A stretch of 64,000 bases of DNA, taken from Gongronella butleri. Lineage: Eukaryota; Mucoromycota; Mucoromycetes; Mucorales; Cunninghamellaceae. The stretch lies in assembly GCA_025201375.1 (NCBI GenBank), contig JAIWZP010000026.1, positions 186,001 to 250,000 of the forward strand. Direction: 5' to 3'. The notes under the pieces were generated by a model, which made no database searches, was not told the DNA's origin, and worked only from the letters and a program-made list of their open reading frames with translations. Position numbers and translations under genes: made by a program. Numbering within the stretch: position 1 is the stretch's first letter; the number at the start of each line of letters is the position of its first letter. Shown piece after piece: positions 1 to 11,491 of this stretch.

Positions 1-608
1 CTCTGGTTCTCTTGCTCGACAAGCATCCTTTGCCGATCCACTGGCACCGGCCAAGGTCCAATGATGCTGTCCACGTCGGCGCCCCCCTTTTTTTCACGTT
101 GATTAAAATGGCTTGCATGGCTCGCGTCGCTTTTTTTTTTATTCTATTTTTATTGCTGTTCTTGTGTCATGACGAGGCGTGTCGCGAATGACAAAGCAAA
201 AGGACCGACACGATCTGTAAAGAGAGTCTGGGGGGAGGCAAGCATCACGCGCCGGCGCGCATTGATTGGTGCGGGAAAGTTGTATTTTTTATTTTTTATT
301 TTTTTTTTTTCATCAAGCATTGAAATGAGGAAGGAAATGTTGCTGTGCCTATTTTTGTACCCAGGGGGTGGGGGGGGGGGCGAGAACTCGCTCTTTGGAA
401 CCATGATCAGCTCTTTTTTATCAGTGAAAAAAGCATATAAATAATGAAGAAGGACCCACCTTGCATTCTTTTTTTTTGATTGTCTTTTTCTTCACTCTTT
501 TTATTCCTTATTTCTCATTTTCCCCCTCATTGCCCTCTTGTATTTCTTTTTTGTGTGTTTGTGTGTTATTTTTGATCAACATTTTTCGATTTTTGTACCC
601 CCCAAACC
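1..608. other. upstream region of the first gene
   Basis: No gene is recognised here. The stretch is rich in A, T and G homopolymers, including a long G run near 366-380. A TATA-like box (TATAAATA, 436-443) lies about 170 bp before the first likely start codon at 609, and a pyrimidine-rich leader fills 465-600. This looks like promoter and 5' leader of the poly-Q gene. Confidence 0.4.
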
Positions 609-2703
609 ATGTCTGTTCACAATCTGTCATTAGCAACCTTGTCTTTGCTTGACAAGCCTTCTCTGCCACATCATCATGTCGCGTCAAAAGTCGCGCCTGT
701 TGCCGTCAATGGCCCGCAATGTAAGTTTATTTTCTAAAAATACAAAAAAATGGGCGTGTGTGGCCGTCCTTGGCCGCTCCCCCGCCTCGTTGGCTCGTTG
801 CCATGGCCAACAATAGGTCTCTCCCGTTTGGGGGCCACAAATGGCATCGAGACCGGCGTGGTGTTTGCAACAGGACGGGGCGGCCATGCAAGCCTGTCAA
901 AAAAGGATGTGTTGCTGCGTGTGTTTGTACCATGCTGGGAGGAGGGTCTCGCCCCTCTTCTCTCTTGGGGGGGTGCTCTCTCAGACGCGAGCGGCGGGCG
1001 GCACGCTGCCAATTGGGCCGCGGAGTGCGTAACAACGCATTACCTGCCCGTCGCTTTTTTTTTTTTTTTTAAAAAAAAAAATCTAAATGCCGCCCAAATG
1101 CACCTGTCTGATCACTTTTTTGTCCTGATTGCTATTTTAGCATACCCACACCGCGCAAGAAACAAACAATGCATGCCCAGTGACGATGAGATGGACGATG
1201 AGGAAGATGATACCCTGGATTTGTCGTCCTCTGATGAGGATGACGAGATGAATGTGCCTGCGACACGTGGAACTCCCATTGTGCCTGGCAGACGCAGCCC
1301 ACGCAAACCCGGGACCGCCCATGGCAAAAAGACGGTGCCGCTGCCCAGCGACGACGAGGACGAGGACGACGATGCAGGTAAAAAAAATGGGAAAAACGGG
1401 GGAAATGGTGAAAATCCATCCCATTGTTTTGAATGAGAACAAAAAAAGGGGCCTGTGCTGATTGTTTCTTTTCCTTTTTTTTTTTTTTTTTTATTATCAT
1501 CTTTTATTTTTAGGAAGTGTGGGCGTCCGCGGAACGATGCGGAGCCAGGGCAGCTCAGTGAGCAGCAAGATGAACGGCGGATCGCCTCCGTTGGCGGGCC
1601 AGCGCACATTGTATCGCGTGCAAGGTGTGCAATCGAGCAGCCATGTGAACAATCTTGCCATTGGGGCGGACTTGGACAAGTCCTCGATGATGTTGTCGTC
1701 GTCCGGCAAGAAGCAGCGGCATTCCGCGGGTGAGGACGCGTCGCGTACTAAACGTGTGCCCACGCCATGGCTGGACAGCAACTTGTCAGACGCAGATCAA
1801 GAGGCATTGGGCGATCATCTTCGTGTTGATGATGAAAATGATGATGATGACGATGATGACAGGGCTTTGGCGCATTGTCGGCCGTCGTCCGCCATGGCCA
1901 CGCGTCGGCAGCAACAGCAGCAGCAGCAGCAGCAACAATGGCAACAACAGGCGCCTGCCAACAATGCGTCGCATGTGCCATTGACGCACGGGAGCCATCT
2001 GCAACAGTGGCAACAGATGCAGCATCAGCATCGCGAGCAATTGGCCCAATTCCAGCACCATTCGCAGCAACATCACCATCACACACTGCGCCATGCATCG
2101 TCCATGACCCACATCCCGTCCGCCATGGAAATGATGAAACAGCTCGAGCACGACAAGGCAGAGGCAAAGAGGCAGAAACCGCGTTTAAATCCATCCAATG
2201 CCAAAATCGAGGGATTGCTCGGACAACTGCCCGAACCAGGTGCGCACAATGTCAGCTTCCAATTCATGCACCAGCAGCATCAGCAGCAACAGATGCACAT
2301 GCTCCAGCAACAGCATTTGTACCAGCGACAGCAGCAAAAGCAGCAATTGCACCAACAACTGGGCTGGAACGCCTATGGCGCGTCGCCATTGCCCACATCC
2401 ACTCGCCATTACGCGCCTTCATCGCAACAACAACCCATGCAGCAGCAGCAGCAGCAACAACAAATGCGCCTGTCGCAGCAACCCATGCAGCCACCATCCA
2501 TCGTGCATCAACAGCAGGGCCGCTCCCCCTCGCCATCGCGCCAGCATCATCAAAAGCACCAACGCACCATCACTCCACCCCCTGCCGCCATCAATGCCGC
2601 ATCGGCAGGCTACCTGCATCCCGCATTTCCTTATGTTCCCGTATACACCACCTCCCCACCCATTCCACGCCCATCCACCTCCACAGGCTCCTATCGCCAT
2701 TGA
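609..2703 (+). CDS. acidic poly-Q nuclear-type protein, unrecognised
   Basis: Inferred exons are 609-720, 1141-1377 and 1514-2703, giving 512 residues with frames that join exactly at GT-AG sites. The start at 609 was chosen because it opens a short exon ending in a clean GTAAGT donor. The N-terminal third has two acidic runs (about residues 50-75 and 100-120) separated by a basic SPRK patch. The last two thirds are dominated by glutamine and histidine repeats encoded by mixed CAG/CAA codons (for example 1907-1950 and 2435-2465) and end in a proline-rich tail. No enzyme or DNA-binding domain is visible. Composition resembles fungal transcription co-regulators, but that is inference. Intron 1 is unusually long (420 bp) and could hide another exon. 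An AATAAA-like signal sits near 3040. Confidence 0.6.
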
Positions 2704-3156
2704 TTCACGATAAAAAAAAAAAGACACGGAATGGGATGTCAATCCCCCCCCCCGCTCCATCCGGAGCGCAACCCAAAAATATAGTTCCCCTGGTTTTTTT
2801 TTCTTTCCTTATTTCTCTTTGTTCCCTTCCCCCTTGACCACTTTTTATTTTTCATTGATTCGGTGCATTGATTCCGTGGCCCCCTCCTTTTGATCACTTC
2901 CTCACGCCCCCAATTCCCGTGCTTTGCCCCTCAATTTGCTTAGATTCCCCCCTTCATGGTCTATTTTGACACACACTTCTTCTCTCTTTTTTACCCCTAT
3001 CTACAAGGCATGCCTAATTTCTGAAATACAACAATGAAAAAATAAAAGATGCATTTAAAAAAAAAAAGAAGAGGAGGCCGCGCTGGCTGGTATCAAAAAA
3101 ATAAGGGCAATTGGCCACTGTAGATGCAGAATGAAGAAGAGGAAGGAGGATGGGTG

Positions 3157-5381
3157 TCATGACTGCTGCGAATAATAGTCTAAAGAAAAAAATGGGGATG
3201 AATTTCACAACAATGGGGTCAGTTTTGGGGTTTTTTTTTGCGATTTTTCAATTTTTTTTCTTTTTTCTTTTTTTTTTTTTACCTTGGCAGAGCTTGTCAA
3301 AGCAATTGCCACACTCGGCAAAGAGGTGGCCACAGCCGCAACCGCAGCGCTGTGATCCGTCCTCGGCAAGGATGGAGGTTGGCACGATGGATGGGATCGT
3401 GTCGTCGTTGCTCATGTGTTCGCGGTCCTTGTGCTGCTGCTCGGCATACTGGCGGCGCAGCGACGCGACCGAGACGCGTCGGTCGCGTTTTTCAGCAAAA
3501 GAAGACGAGCAAGAAGACGAGGAACAGCACGACGACGCGCTCGGGGATGTCAATGTCGATGTCAATGTCGATGTCGAGCAATTGGGGTTGCTGGCAGGGA
3601 TCTTTTGTGTGTCGGACGAACCAGCCCATGCCGGGTCGCGATCGACAGACTTCATGGCACGCGACGGGTGCGCGTCGCAGCCAATGCATTGGCACGCGTC
3701 GCCACAACGGCAAGTCACCACGCGAATAATCTCGCCGCGCGCGTTTCGCTGCTTGCTGCTGCAACACGAAATCTTGCCAACGCCATCTTCGCACATGGTC
3801 GTGCTGTTGCCGCCACAGCCGCCGCTGCACGTGCCGCTGCCTTGATTGTTTTGCCCGTTTTGCCCGCTTTCGGACGATTGGCTCGTTGGAGGTGCAAATG
3901 AACGTGTTGTCGGCGCTGGAGTAGTGGCCATGGACGCGCTTTTTGACGATGACGACGAACAGCAAGAATTTCGTGGTGTCGGCAACGTCGTAGACGCACT
4001 CGAGCAGCACCCACCTTCATTTGAAGATGTTCGCTGCTGTTGCTGATCAAACAGAGGCATTGGCGACGAATAGGACGTGCTTGATGCTACAAATGTGGTT
4101 GGCGCAGTCATGGCAAGCTGCTGCATTGATGAGGAAGATGGTATGGATGGTATGGAGGACGATGGTGAGGATGAAACAGGCATTGCTGGCATAGATAACG
4201 ATGAAGCGGTTGAAATAGGCATAGATGGAATTGATGACATAGATGAAGACGATGGGGTCGAGGAAATTGGAAGGGTAGCCATGGAGGACGACGAAGTCGA
4301 CGTGGCTGGCAATTGGGCAAACAGGTCGTTTTGCAATGGGGCGACCATTGGTGTTGCCGAAGCATAGGCATCGATTGTTTGAGACGCGGCATTCAATGAA
4401 TGTGTCGACGAAGGAGCCATGTACGAGGCATTGGCCGACTGTGTAGCCCTGTACGTGTCCTGTAGAGGTGGCGTGTCGGTAAAATCAGGGTCTGCGGCCG
4501 TAAAACCGGAGGATGCGGTGGAAAACACGGGCGACGTGGCTGTCGAAAAGGCAAATGTTGTGCTGGTCGTCGTTGTCGTTGTCGTCGTGTACTCGGGTTG
4601 TTGCGTTGTCGATGCAAATTGAGAGATCAATGGCTGGCTAGAACCAAACGTGTCTTGTTGCTGAGCCGACGCACCCAAATGGAGCGACATGAGCGGATTG
4701 TCAGGGCTCAATGTCGGCGACGGTGCGGCCGTCGTCGAAGCCGTGTAAGAGAACGAGGATTGAGGCGGCTCCATTGGCCATGACATGGACGTCGATGGCA
4801 TGGGCGGCGACGATGATGGCGATGCAGGCTGCAACGGTCGTGGCGCAAGCGCCCGCAATTGACTGTTCTCGTGCAATCGTCGATGCGCCTTGTCGTCGAA
4901 CTCTACTTTTGCAATGAAATTAAATGGAAAAAAAAATAAAAAAAGGACGAATAAGACAAAATAATCGACTTTTGGGGTTTGTTTAGGGCTTGCCTTTGGC
5001 ATTCTTTGTATCCTTGTTGTTGCAATTGCACTTGACATGCAGTTGTCTCACGACTCGCAGCTCGCGGCACTTGCTGCACTGCGTCGCCGGCCGCCCCTTG
5101 CGCTTGATCTCCACCAAAGGCCGGTTTCGATGCGTACAGTGCGTCGCACGATGACCCTAGCGTAAAAAGAAGAGAATTGAATGCCTAGAACGAGGGAAAC
5201 CAGCGACCACCGAGGGCGTACCTTAATACAAGCAGCTTGTCATGGCAAAAAAACAAGCAACAATTTTAAAAAAAAAAAAAAAAAGGGGGGCGGCAAAAAA
5301 GAGCGTGTCAGCCAATTTGTACAGTGTTTTGCGCCACAGCTTACCGCAGGCCACTTTTTTCCCATCGATCAGTATGGCCAT
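3157..5381 (-). CDS. cuf1: copper-fist transcription factor (Cuf1/Ace1/Mac1 family)
   Basis: Inferred exons (minus strand) are 5381-5345, 5235-5222, 5156-4994, 4905-3283 and 3179-3157, giving 619 residues. The first three exons rebuild a complete copper-fist domain: it begins MAILIDGKKVAC, the zinc ligands are C12, C15, C24 and H26, and the minor-groove motif KRKGRP follows. The second exon is only 14 bp and encodes the second zinc cysteine. A long Ser/Thr/Pro-rich middle follows. Near residues 468-482 there is a cysteine cluster of spacing C-x-C-x3-C-x-C-x2-C-x2-H, the arrangement described for the copper-sensing module of fission yeast Cuf1. A second cluster (CGCGCGH...C..C....C) lies at about 590-609. 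The protein is expected to bind copper-response elements and switch copper-uptake genes according to Cu(I) level. Intron 3 (4993-4906) appears to use a GC donor. Family assignment is firm; activator versus repressor role cannot be read from sequence. Confidence 0.88.
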
Positions 5382-6449
5382 GGTGCGAGAGCGGTTGAAA
5401 AAAAGAGCGTGGAAAGCGTGTCGAGGGGTAAAAGAAAAAAAAAACAATATAAAAAGAAGTAAAAAAAAAGGGAAGTGCACAAAAAAAAGAAGCGCAGGCC
5501 AGGGGCTCTGTGCCAATTTATGGAGGAATCTGAAACGTGACCCCAAAAAGGCAACCGCCAATGCCATTGGCCTTGGAGCCCGATCGTTTCGCCCTTTGGA
5601 ACAAAGGAAGACTTCGTTCGATCCCTGTGTCCTTGGGTATACCTTGCAAAAGATCAAAAAAAGGAAAAAAGGCCCGTTGCCGCGCATGATCTACAGCGTC
5701 TTCAATGTTAAAAATCTATCTCATGAGCCCCAATGCCCACTCTTCCTCGCTTAAAAAATACAAAGAAATCATAAAAGACCCTTGGTGTCGCTGCCGGAAT
5801 AAAAATACCCGCACAAGCGGGCTATTCCGATCAAAGGGAGAGCAATTGTTGCACTTTCTTCATAGAATCCACGTGTGTGTCTATTGGTTTCAAGGACGCG
5901 GCATAAAAAAGAAGCTCGATCGATCGCACTGAATGGAAGTGTTCTGTCGCTCGGATCAATGTCCTGCCAACCGCGTCTTTTTGATAAGTTTTGTCCTTGC
6001 TCTCATGCTTTTCTGGTGTTGGAAATTTTTCCAGGATCTAGTCAGCGAAAATGCCTTGCTCTCGTTTGATCGGCAGTGGTTACCTTTTGTGGCAAATGGG
6101 TCTGAGCAAAGCAACGGCTTTTTTTCCCCAAAAATTTATTTGCAATGCAGCAAAAAAAGAGCACACTGTGGGGCCCTTGCGCTTTTTTTTTATTTTAATT
6201 TTGTTGTCAATGAGGTCATTGACCACAATATGAGCTATTATCAAATGCTTGGCACTGTGGTTTCATTCATGTAAATCATCCCTATTGCATGCAAAAAAAA
6301 AAAAGAGATGTGTAGATCAGCATGGATCGGCCATGCAAGTCGCGTTGCAGCAAAAGGGGGGGGGTGACAAAAATTATAAAGTCTGTACCCTCGTTGTGCG
6401 CCCCCGTCGTTCCTCTTTTTGACATCCATTCCATCAAAAAGCAAGAATA
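5382..6449. other. intergenic, no confident gene
   Basis: This stretch contains the probable promoter of the copper-fist gene and of the downstream orphan. One open frame on + (5933-6274, 113 codons) starts with a hydrophobic, possibly membrane-spanning segment, but it has no recognisable domain and runs through homopolymer tracts, so it is not called. A TATA-like ATTATAAAG lies near 6370, about 75 bp before the next start codon. Confidence 0.35.
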
Positions 6450-7172
6450 ATGGCCCACCGTTCGTACGCTGAGCTGCTCAATGCTTGTAAATCGACGATT
6501 TGCGGCATGGACATGCAAGCGCTGCGCTATTCGCTGGGTGACAACGTGCCCGAGACACACCGCATTGCCATGGATGCGTACGAGCTGTTCGGGCCGACGG
6601 GGACCACGCAATTGGCGGTGTTGGCCGCTTTACATGGACGCAGCGCCATTGAGACGCGTATGGACGTGGAAATCGAATGCGACGGCGCGGTTAGCGGGCG
6701 CCTCACGCTCTTTACGCTCATCGCACGCAATTGGGTGTCGGCCATGTACACCACCCATGATCGCACCGCGCGACCCTTGACCATTGAACAAATCTTGTCG
6801 GCCGTGCCATCCATCGCCCTGCGCGCCATCCCAAAAATCATCGACCTTGCTGGCGGCGTCCCGGTGCGCCTGCCCACACATCGGTTCCACTCGTCACTGC
6901 CACGCTCTCTCCAAAATCACGCCGCAGGCTATTTGCCACTCATGGGCAAGACACGCATCGCGCACATTGCATGGTGCCTGCACAGCCCGTTTGACCCCGA
7001 CCACTACCAAAAGCAGATCAATCGCGCCCATGAATTCATCGAGGACCAGGATATCTGCCTCCAGCTCATCCTGGTCGAACAATCCCTCCAATTGACACAA
7101 AGCGAGAAGCAAGCAATCTTCAGTGACCCGCGCACAAAGAACCTGAAGCTCAACCCGGAAAACACGAGCTAG
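6450..7172 (+). CDS. hypothetical 240-aa intronless protein
   Basis: An uninterrupted frame of 240 residues starts at ATG 6450 in the context AGAATAATGG and ends at TAG 7170-7172. Base composition and codon use (many C- or G-ending codons) match neighbouring genes, which supports real coding. The protein is mixed alpha/beta in character, with no signal peptide, membrane span or low-complexity region. Segments such as AYELFGPTGTTQLAVLAAL and a C-terminal charged helix with EKQAIFSDPRTKN look structured. I do not recognise a family. It is one of few genes here without introns. Downstream at 7230-7300 there are T-rich and AATAAAA-like sequences that may form the poly(A) region. Confidence 0.7.
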   Translation: MAHRSYAELLNACKSTICGMDMQALRYSLGDNVPETHRIAMDAYELFGPTGTTQLAVLAALHGRSAIETRMDVEIECDGAVSGRLTLFTLIARNWVSAMYTTHDRTARPLTIEQILSAVPSIALRAIPKIIDLAGGVPVRLPTHRFHSSLPRSLQNHAAGYLPLMGKTRIAHIAWCLHSPFDPDHYQKQINRAHEFIEDQDICLQLILVEQSLQLTQSEKQAIFSDPRTKNLKLNPENTS

Positions 7173-9477
7173 GGAAACGCCGTCCCTACAAGTCATCTTG
7201 ATCAAATTGGTATCCATTTCCTTTGAGACCTCACACTTTTTTTTTTGTACTTTTTACTAAATTGTCATCTTTTGATCAGACACCCACAATAAAAACTAAT
7301 CCTTTTTTTTTTTAAAAAAAAAATTGAGAGCGAGAGACACACAAAGAGACAGGGAAAAAAAAGGAGGCCAATGGACAGGATTGGACGAAAAAAAAAAAAA
7401 AGAATCCACGATTTTTGAGTGAAAAATGCCACCACTCATGAAAAAGGCAGGTGACACAAAGCTAATGCAGGTTAATACGCGGAGCGGCGCGCTGGTCCGC
7501 GTGAATTACCATGCTTTCCAAGAAGTGTGGGTGCGTGGATTCGATGGGCATCGGGGAGATGTCTGCGAGGCACTTTTTTTTTTATAAGATTTACCCCATT
7601 GTCCGCATGCCACGCCGAAAAGGAGAGCCATTTAGCAAGTAAACAAAGGAGTCATGACACGCGTCTACTCCCTACGACAACGCATGTCGGCCAAAGGGAC
7701 CGAGTGGACCGGCAAAGAGCCCGGCTGGGCAATTTAGTGTCTTTTTTTTTATCTTGGACTTCTTGGCATGATAGCGACCAAATGGGACTATTTTCTGCAT
7801 CCTGTGAGGTTTGCAGGTCTGCAGGGCCCAAGGAGTCACCATAGGCGTACATAATGGCGTCACGCGGTGCATAAGCGCGGCCCAATTCTCAACGAATGTG
7901 ATTGCCACCGACATACACGCCTTGAAAGGCACAATGACCAATGGCACGACTGAGGCACCGTTCGACACGCGTGCGCGTGGGACGCCGACGAGGCCAATGG
8001 CTCGCATTTAGAGCGCTTGGCAAAGCACAATGAGGCGATTCGGCCACTCAATTGGAAGCAAACCGCCGTTGCTTATCTTTTGCGCAAGGAAGACCATAAC
8101 AGAATTCGCCAAGGCAACACATTTCTACCGTAATAGCGATGGCGAGGGTCAATGGGGGGTATTTTCACGTCGTTTGCAAGCCAATTGAACCCATTGAACC
8201 TCGTGGACCGTCAAGCCACCTGGCAAAAAACACGCCCCACCTAGTCGGAAAAGGGGTTTATTCATCTTTTTTACGCAAACCTAAACACATTTTTCCCGGG
8301 TCGATGGACCGTCAGGACCCTGAGGGTCTATAAACTCAATTTGCGCCATTCCAGCGATGCCGCGGTCGGAATCGCTCCTTTTTTTCCTCCTGACGCGTCC
8401 ATGAGTAGCTGTATGGTGTTTCTTGCCAATGGGTGACCACGTCGCGGTCGATGATGGCGCTCAATGGCAATAAATCGCCACACATTGGCTTTTTTTTTGT
8501 CTTTTGTTTTGCATGCACTCCGCCCGTTCCGAGTAGAATGGAACCCCAAGAGCAGAATGATGTCGTACATGGCGCCTGATACGGCTAGCATTGAATCGTC
8601 CCAAGGCCCAGAACCTGAAACAAAGTCGAACCATACATAACACACACAAAAATGAAGCCATCCCGCAATGGGAGACGAGAACACTCCTTGGAATCACCAG
8701 AGTTTTTGATAGCACGACAGCATTAGCGTGCGTTGCGAAAAAAAGGAGGATATAAATAAAAAAAAACGAGAGCAAGAGAGAGATGTACCCCCCCCCCCAA
8801 TGGCTTTAAAGAAAAGGGGGGTGACCACCTTGGGCGTTGATCCAGTCCTCTTGTTTTGCGCCATTTGAACGGGTTCTTTCTAAGCGTGTCTGCCCTATAA
8901 TATCCGCGCAGGTTGAACCATTGATGGCGCGCCGTCACACGATACAAAATCAAGCCTCAATGGGCGCCTGTCGTGCATCAATGGCGCGCATGCCACCCTC
9001 CTTTTTCTTGTCACTTCACGTGGCGTGCCATAAATGTTGAAATTGACGTCCTGGTGCAGGGTGAGCAAGACGTTTGCGCGTCGTGCATTCATGAATTTAG
9101 CTCTGGTCGGGAGCGCATCCTGTGATGGATTATAATAAAAATAAAAAAGATGGATCCAACCTAAAATGCTGTACCACGTGCTTGGTGTACCGCTGCGACA
9201 AGAATCTAAATTCAGAGAGGTGTACAAAGGGATGTCGCAGGATTGTTGGGTTGAAAAAGGGATGATCAGGGCACAAACAACAGGAAAACGAAAAAAAAAA
9301 AAGTCCCTTCACACGCACAAACACGCGCACGCAGATAAACACACCATGTGCTCCCGTCGAGGTTTTGTCTCTCTTTCTCTTTCTCTCCATTAAATCTGCT
9401 CTTTGCTAATCTTGGCATTTTCCCTCTCCCCTGTCCTTTTTTTCTTTTTATTTTTTTTTTATTGATTTTCGCCTTTC
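7173..9477. other. 2.3-kb region with unresolved coding-like patches
   Basis: No gene could be assembled. Several short stretches look coding by composition. On + at about 7958-8132 one frame gives a charged, helix-like peptide ending in NRIRQGNTFLP. On - at about 7660-7890 there is a frame containing GRAYAPRDAIMYAYGDSLG, and more short minus-strand frames follow between 8330 and 9390. They may be exons of an unrecognised gene, a decayed gene, or chance. The 9300-9470 part is a CA- and T-rich leader in front of the zinc-finger gene. Confidence 0.3.
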
Positions 9478-10097
9478 ATGCCCCTGTCATTCGATGATCA
9501 GAGGGACGCGACCACACCCATTTCGCTCATTCCAGGTCATTTGCTGTGGATGGCGCCGCCATTGCCAGTCAACAGCGGCCAATGGATGACAGCAGAAGAG
9601 GACCCCGAACGCCCCGATGCGGATCGGCAGCCCGCCGTGGCGCCAATGGTACCTCCTGAAGCGGGGGGTCTCCTATTTCAGCAGCAACAGCAGCAACAGC
9701 ACCTCCCCTCGGCCACAAATCGCACCTATGCCTTGCACACCGTCAGCCCACTGAAGCAAAAGCGCCCCCGTCGACGCTACAGCGAAATTGAGCGCCATTA
9801 CGCCTGCATCTGGCCAGAATGCTCAAAAGCGTATGGCACACTCACTCACCTCAATGCTCATATTATTGCACAAGGCCATGTAGGGTGTCACAAGCTAGAG
9901 CAAAAAGAGTTCGCCCTTTTTTTTTTTATTTGTTTGCCATTTTGGTCCCGTGGACTCACCTTCTTTTCTCTTTTTTTACGACGCTCAAGGGGTTGAAGCG
10001 CGACGCGCGTGAATTCAAGGAATGGCGGCGCCTCTGGCGCCAGCAACAGCAAGAAAAACGACGTGCCGCCCAACAGGCGCGTGAACAACAAGGATAG
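9478..10097 (+). CDS. C2H2 zinc-finger protein, Con7-like
   Basis: Inferred exons are 9478-9879 and 9990-10097 (intron GTAGGG...CAAG), giving 169 residues. The only recognisable domain is one C2H2 finger near residues 114-136, followed directly by a basic coiled segment (KRDAREFKEWRRLW and a Q/R/E-rich tail). A finger with CxWPxCxKAYGTLxHLNAHxxxQxHG and a following KR-x-EFKE helix is the signature of the fungal Con7-type regulators. The intron falls exactly at the end of the finger, between the last His and the following Gly, as the family alignment requires. Upstream are a Pro-rich region and a short poly-Q tract. The protein is likely a nuclear DNA-binding regulator. It is shorter than typical ascomycete Con7 proteins. 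Function in this organism is inferred from the family only. Confidence 0.75.
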
Positions 10098-10340
10098 CCC
10101 ATAATCATTTTACACACACCAATTCAATTGCTTGTTGCACTGTGCACCCCCCCTCATACGATAAAACTTGAACTTTATTCTTTTACCATTGCGCAATCAA
10201 AAAAAAAAGGAACACGCGCAAAAAAAAAACACATATACTCATCAATGGACACCCGCACAAACAATCACACACAAACACCAAAGCACAAGCAAGCGCCCTA
10301 CAAACGTAAACGACGACCAATTGGGCTTAACAAGAACGCA

Positions 10341-11491
10341 CTATTCCAAATACGGCGCAATGTACGCTTTGATTTCCGTGGAGCACAGGTCAATCGGGGT
10401 CTTTTCGTCGGCATTGACGCGGTCGGGGTCGGCGCCGTTCTCGAGCAGCGCGACAGCCGTGTCGCCATGGCCTTCTTCACACGCAAGGTGTAATGGCGTG
10501 TTGCGCTCCTTGTCCACCGCATTCACACGGCTGCCTTCCTGGATCAGCACATTCACCAAGGGCGTGTACCCTTGCACTGCCGCACGATGACTAAAAAGAG
10601 AGAGCAAAAGGGGAAAAATAAAAACGATGAGAATCGTGCGACAAAATAAGCGGCCGCGCAAACACACGCGACCCCAGAAATCACACTTGCATTGGCAGTT
10701 GCTTGAACGAGTTCTCCGCATTGACATCGGCACCGTGCTTCAGCAACATCCTGCTAATGTCCATGCGATTCTTCGAGGCCGCATAATGCCTAAAAGACGG
10801 CAAAAAAAAAAGGCCAAATGCTCAGTGATTTCTTGTTTTTTTGCTGTTTCTTCCATTTGTCCCGCTATTTCTTGATTTGAGCGTCCTTACAATGCCGTTT
10901 GGCCCGTGTCATTATGCTTGTTAACATCGGCCTCATACTGCACAAGCACTTCTACCACCTTGTCACGGCCACTTGACGCTTTTTTTTTTATAAAAACGAA
11001 AAAATCAGCTTTCATGCCCTTTCAAATGCCATGGTCGTCGCTGCTTTTGCTTACCAGCAATCATCAGAGGCGTCCAACCGGCCTTTTAAACAAAAAGCGA
11101 ATTGCGTGGGTGACGTGTTCTCTCCGCTTGTCCTCCTTTTTTAAACGTTTTTTTTTTTTCCCTCCACTTTCACGCTCATTTTTCGCTCTTATTTACGTCG
11201 TCGACTTCGTTGACGTTCGCGCCCTTGTCGAGCAGCAAGCGAAGCAACTGTTCGTGGCCGCCCGACGCTGCCCAGTGCAGTGGCGTGCGCTCGTCCTATA
11301 GCAGAAGCGGAAAAAAAAAGCAAAGGAAGAAGCGTTTGAGCTCGCCGCGCTCGTTTTTTTCTTTTATTCAGCGCCTCTTGTCTTGCCTCGTCTTTGCTGA
11401 ATACCGCCTTGGGCTCCGACTCGAGAATCTGCTGCACAGCTTGCAACTGGCCCTCCAAACTGGCCGTGTGGATATTGACTTGCTGCTCCAT
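10341..11491 (-). CDS. nas6: gankyrin / Nas6 proteasome-assembly ankyrin protein
   Basis: Inferred exons (minus) are 11491-11387, 11295-11197, 11082-11055, 10978-10891, 10789-10685 and 10590-10341, giving 224 residues, close to the usual 226-231. The chain consists of ankyrin repeats in the gankyrin order: DERTPLHWAASGG, AGWTPLMIA, TALHYAASKNR, HRAAVQGYTPLV, NTPLHLACEEGHGDTAVALL and a final short EKTPIDL. Nas6/PSMD10 is a chaperone that binds the C-terminus of the Rpt3 ATPase during assembly of the 19S proteasome base. Intron 1 is best explained by a GC donor (GAG|GCAAGA), which keeps the SKDE-DERTPLHWAA match. A GT donor six codons earlier would also keep frame but deletes conserved residues. 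The last intron uses GTGATT. The third exon is only 28 bp. Confidence 0.87.

Noticed and set aside
5933..6274. 113-codon frame with hydrophobic N-terminus
   Set aside because: Runs through homopolymers and AT-rich DNA, with no splice or family support.
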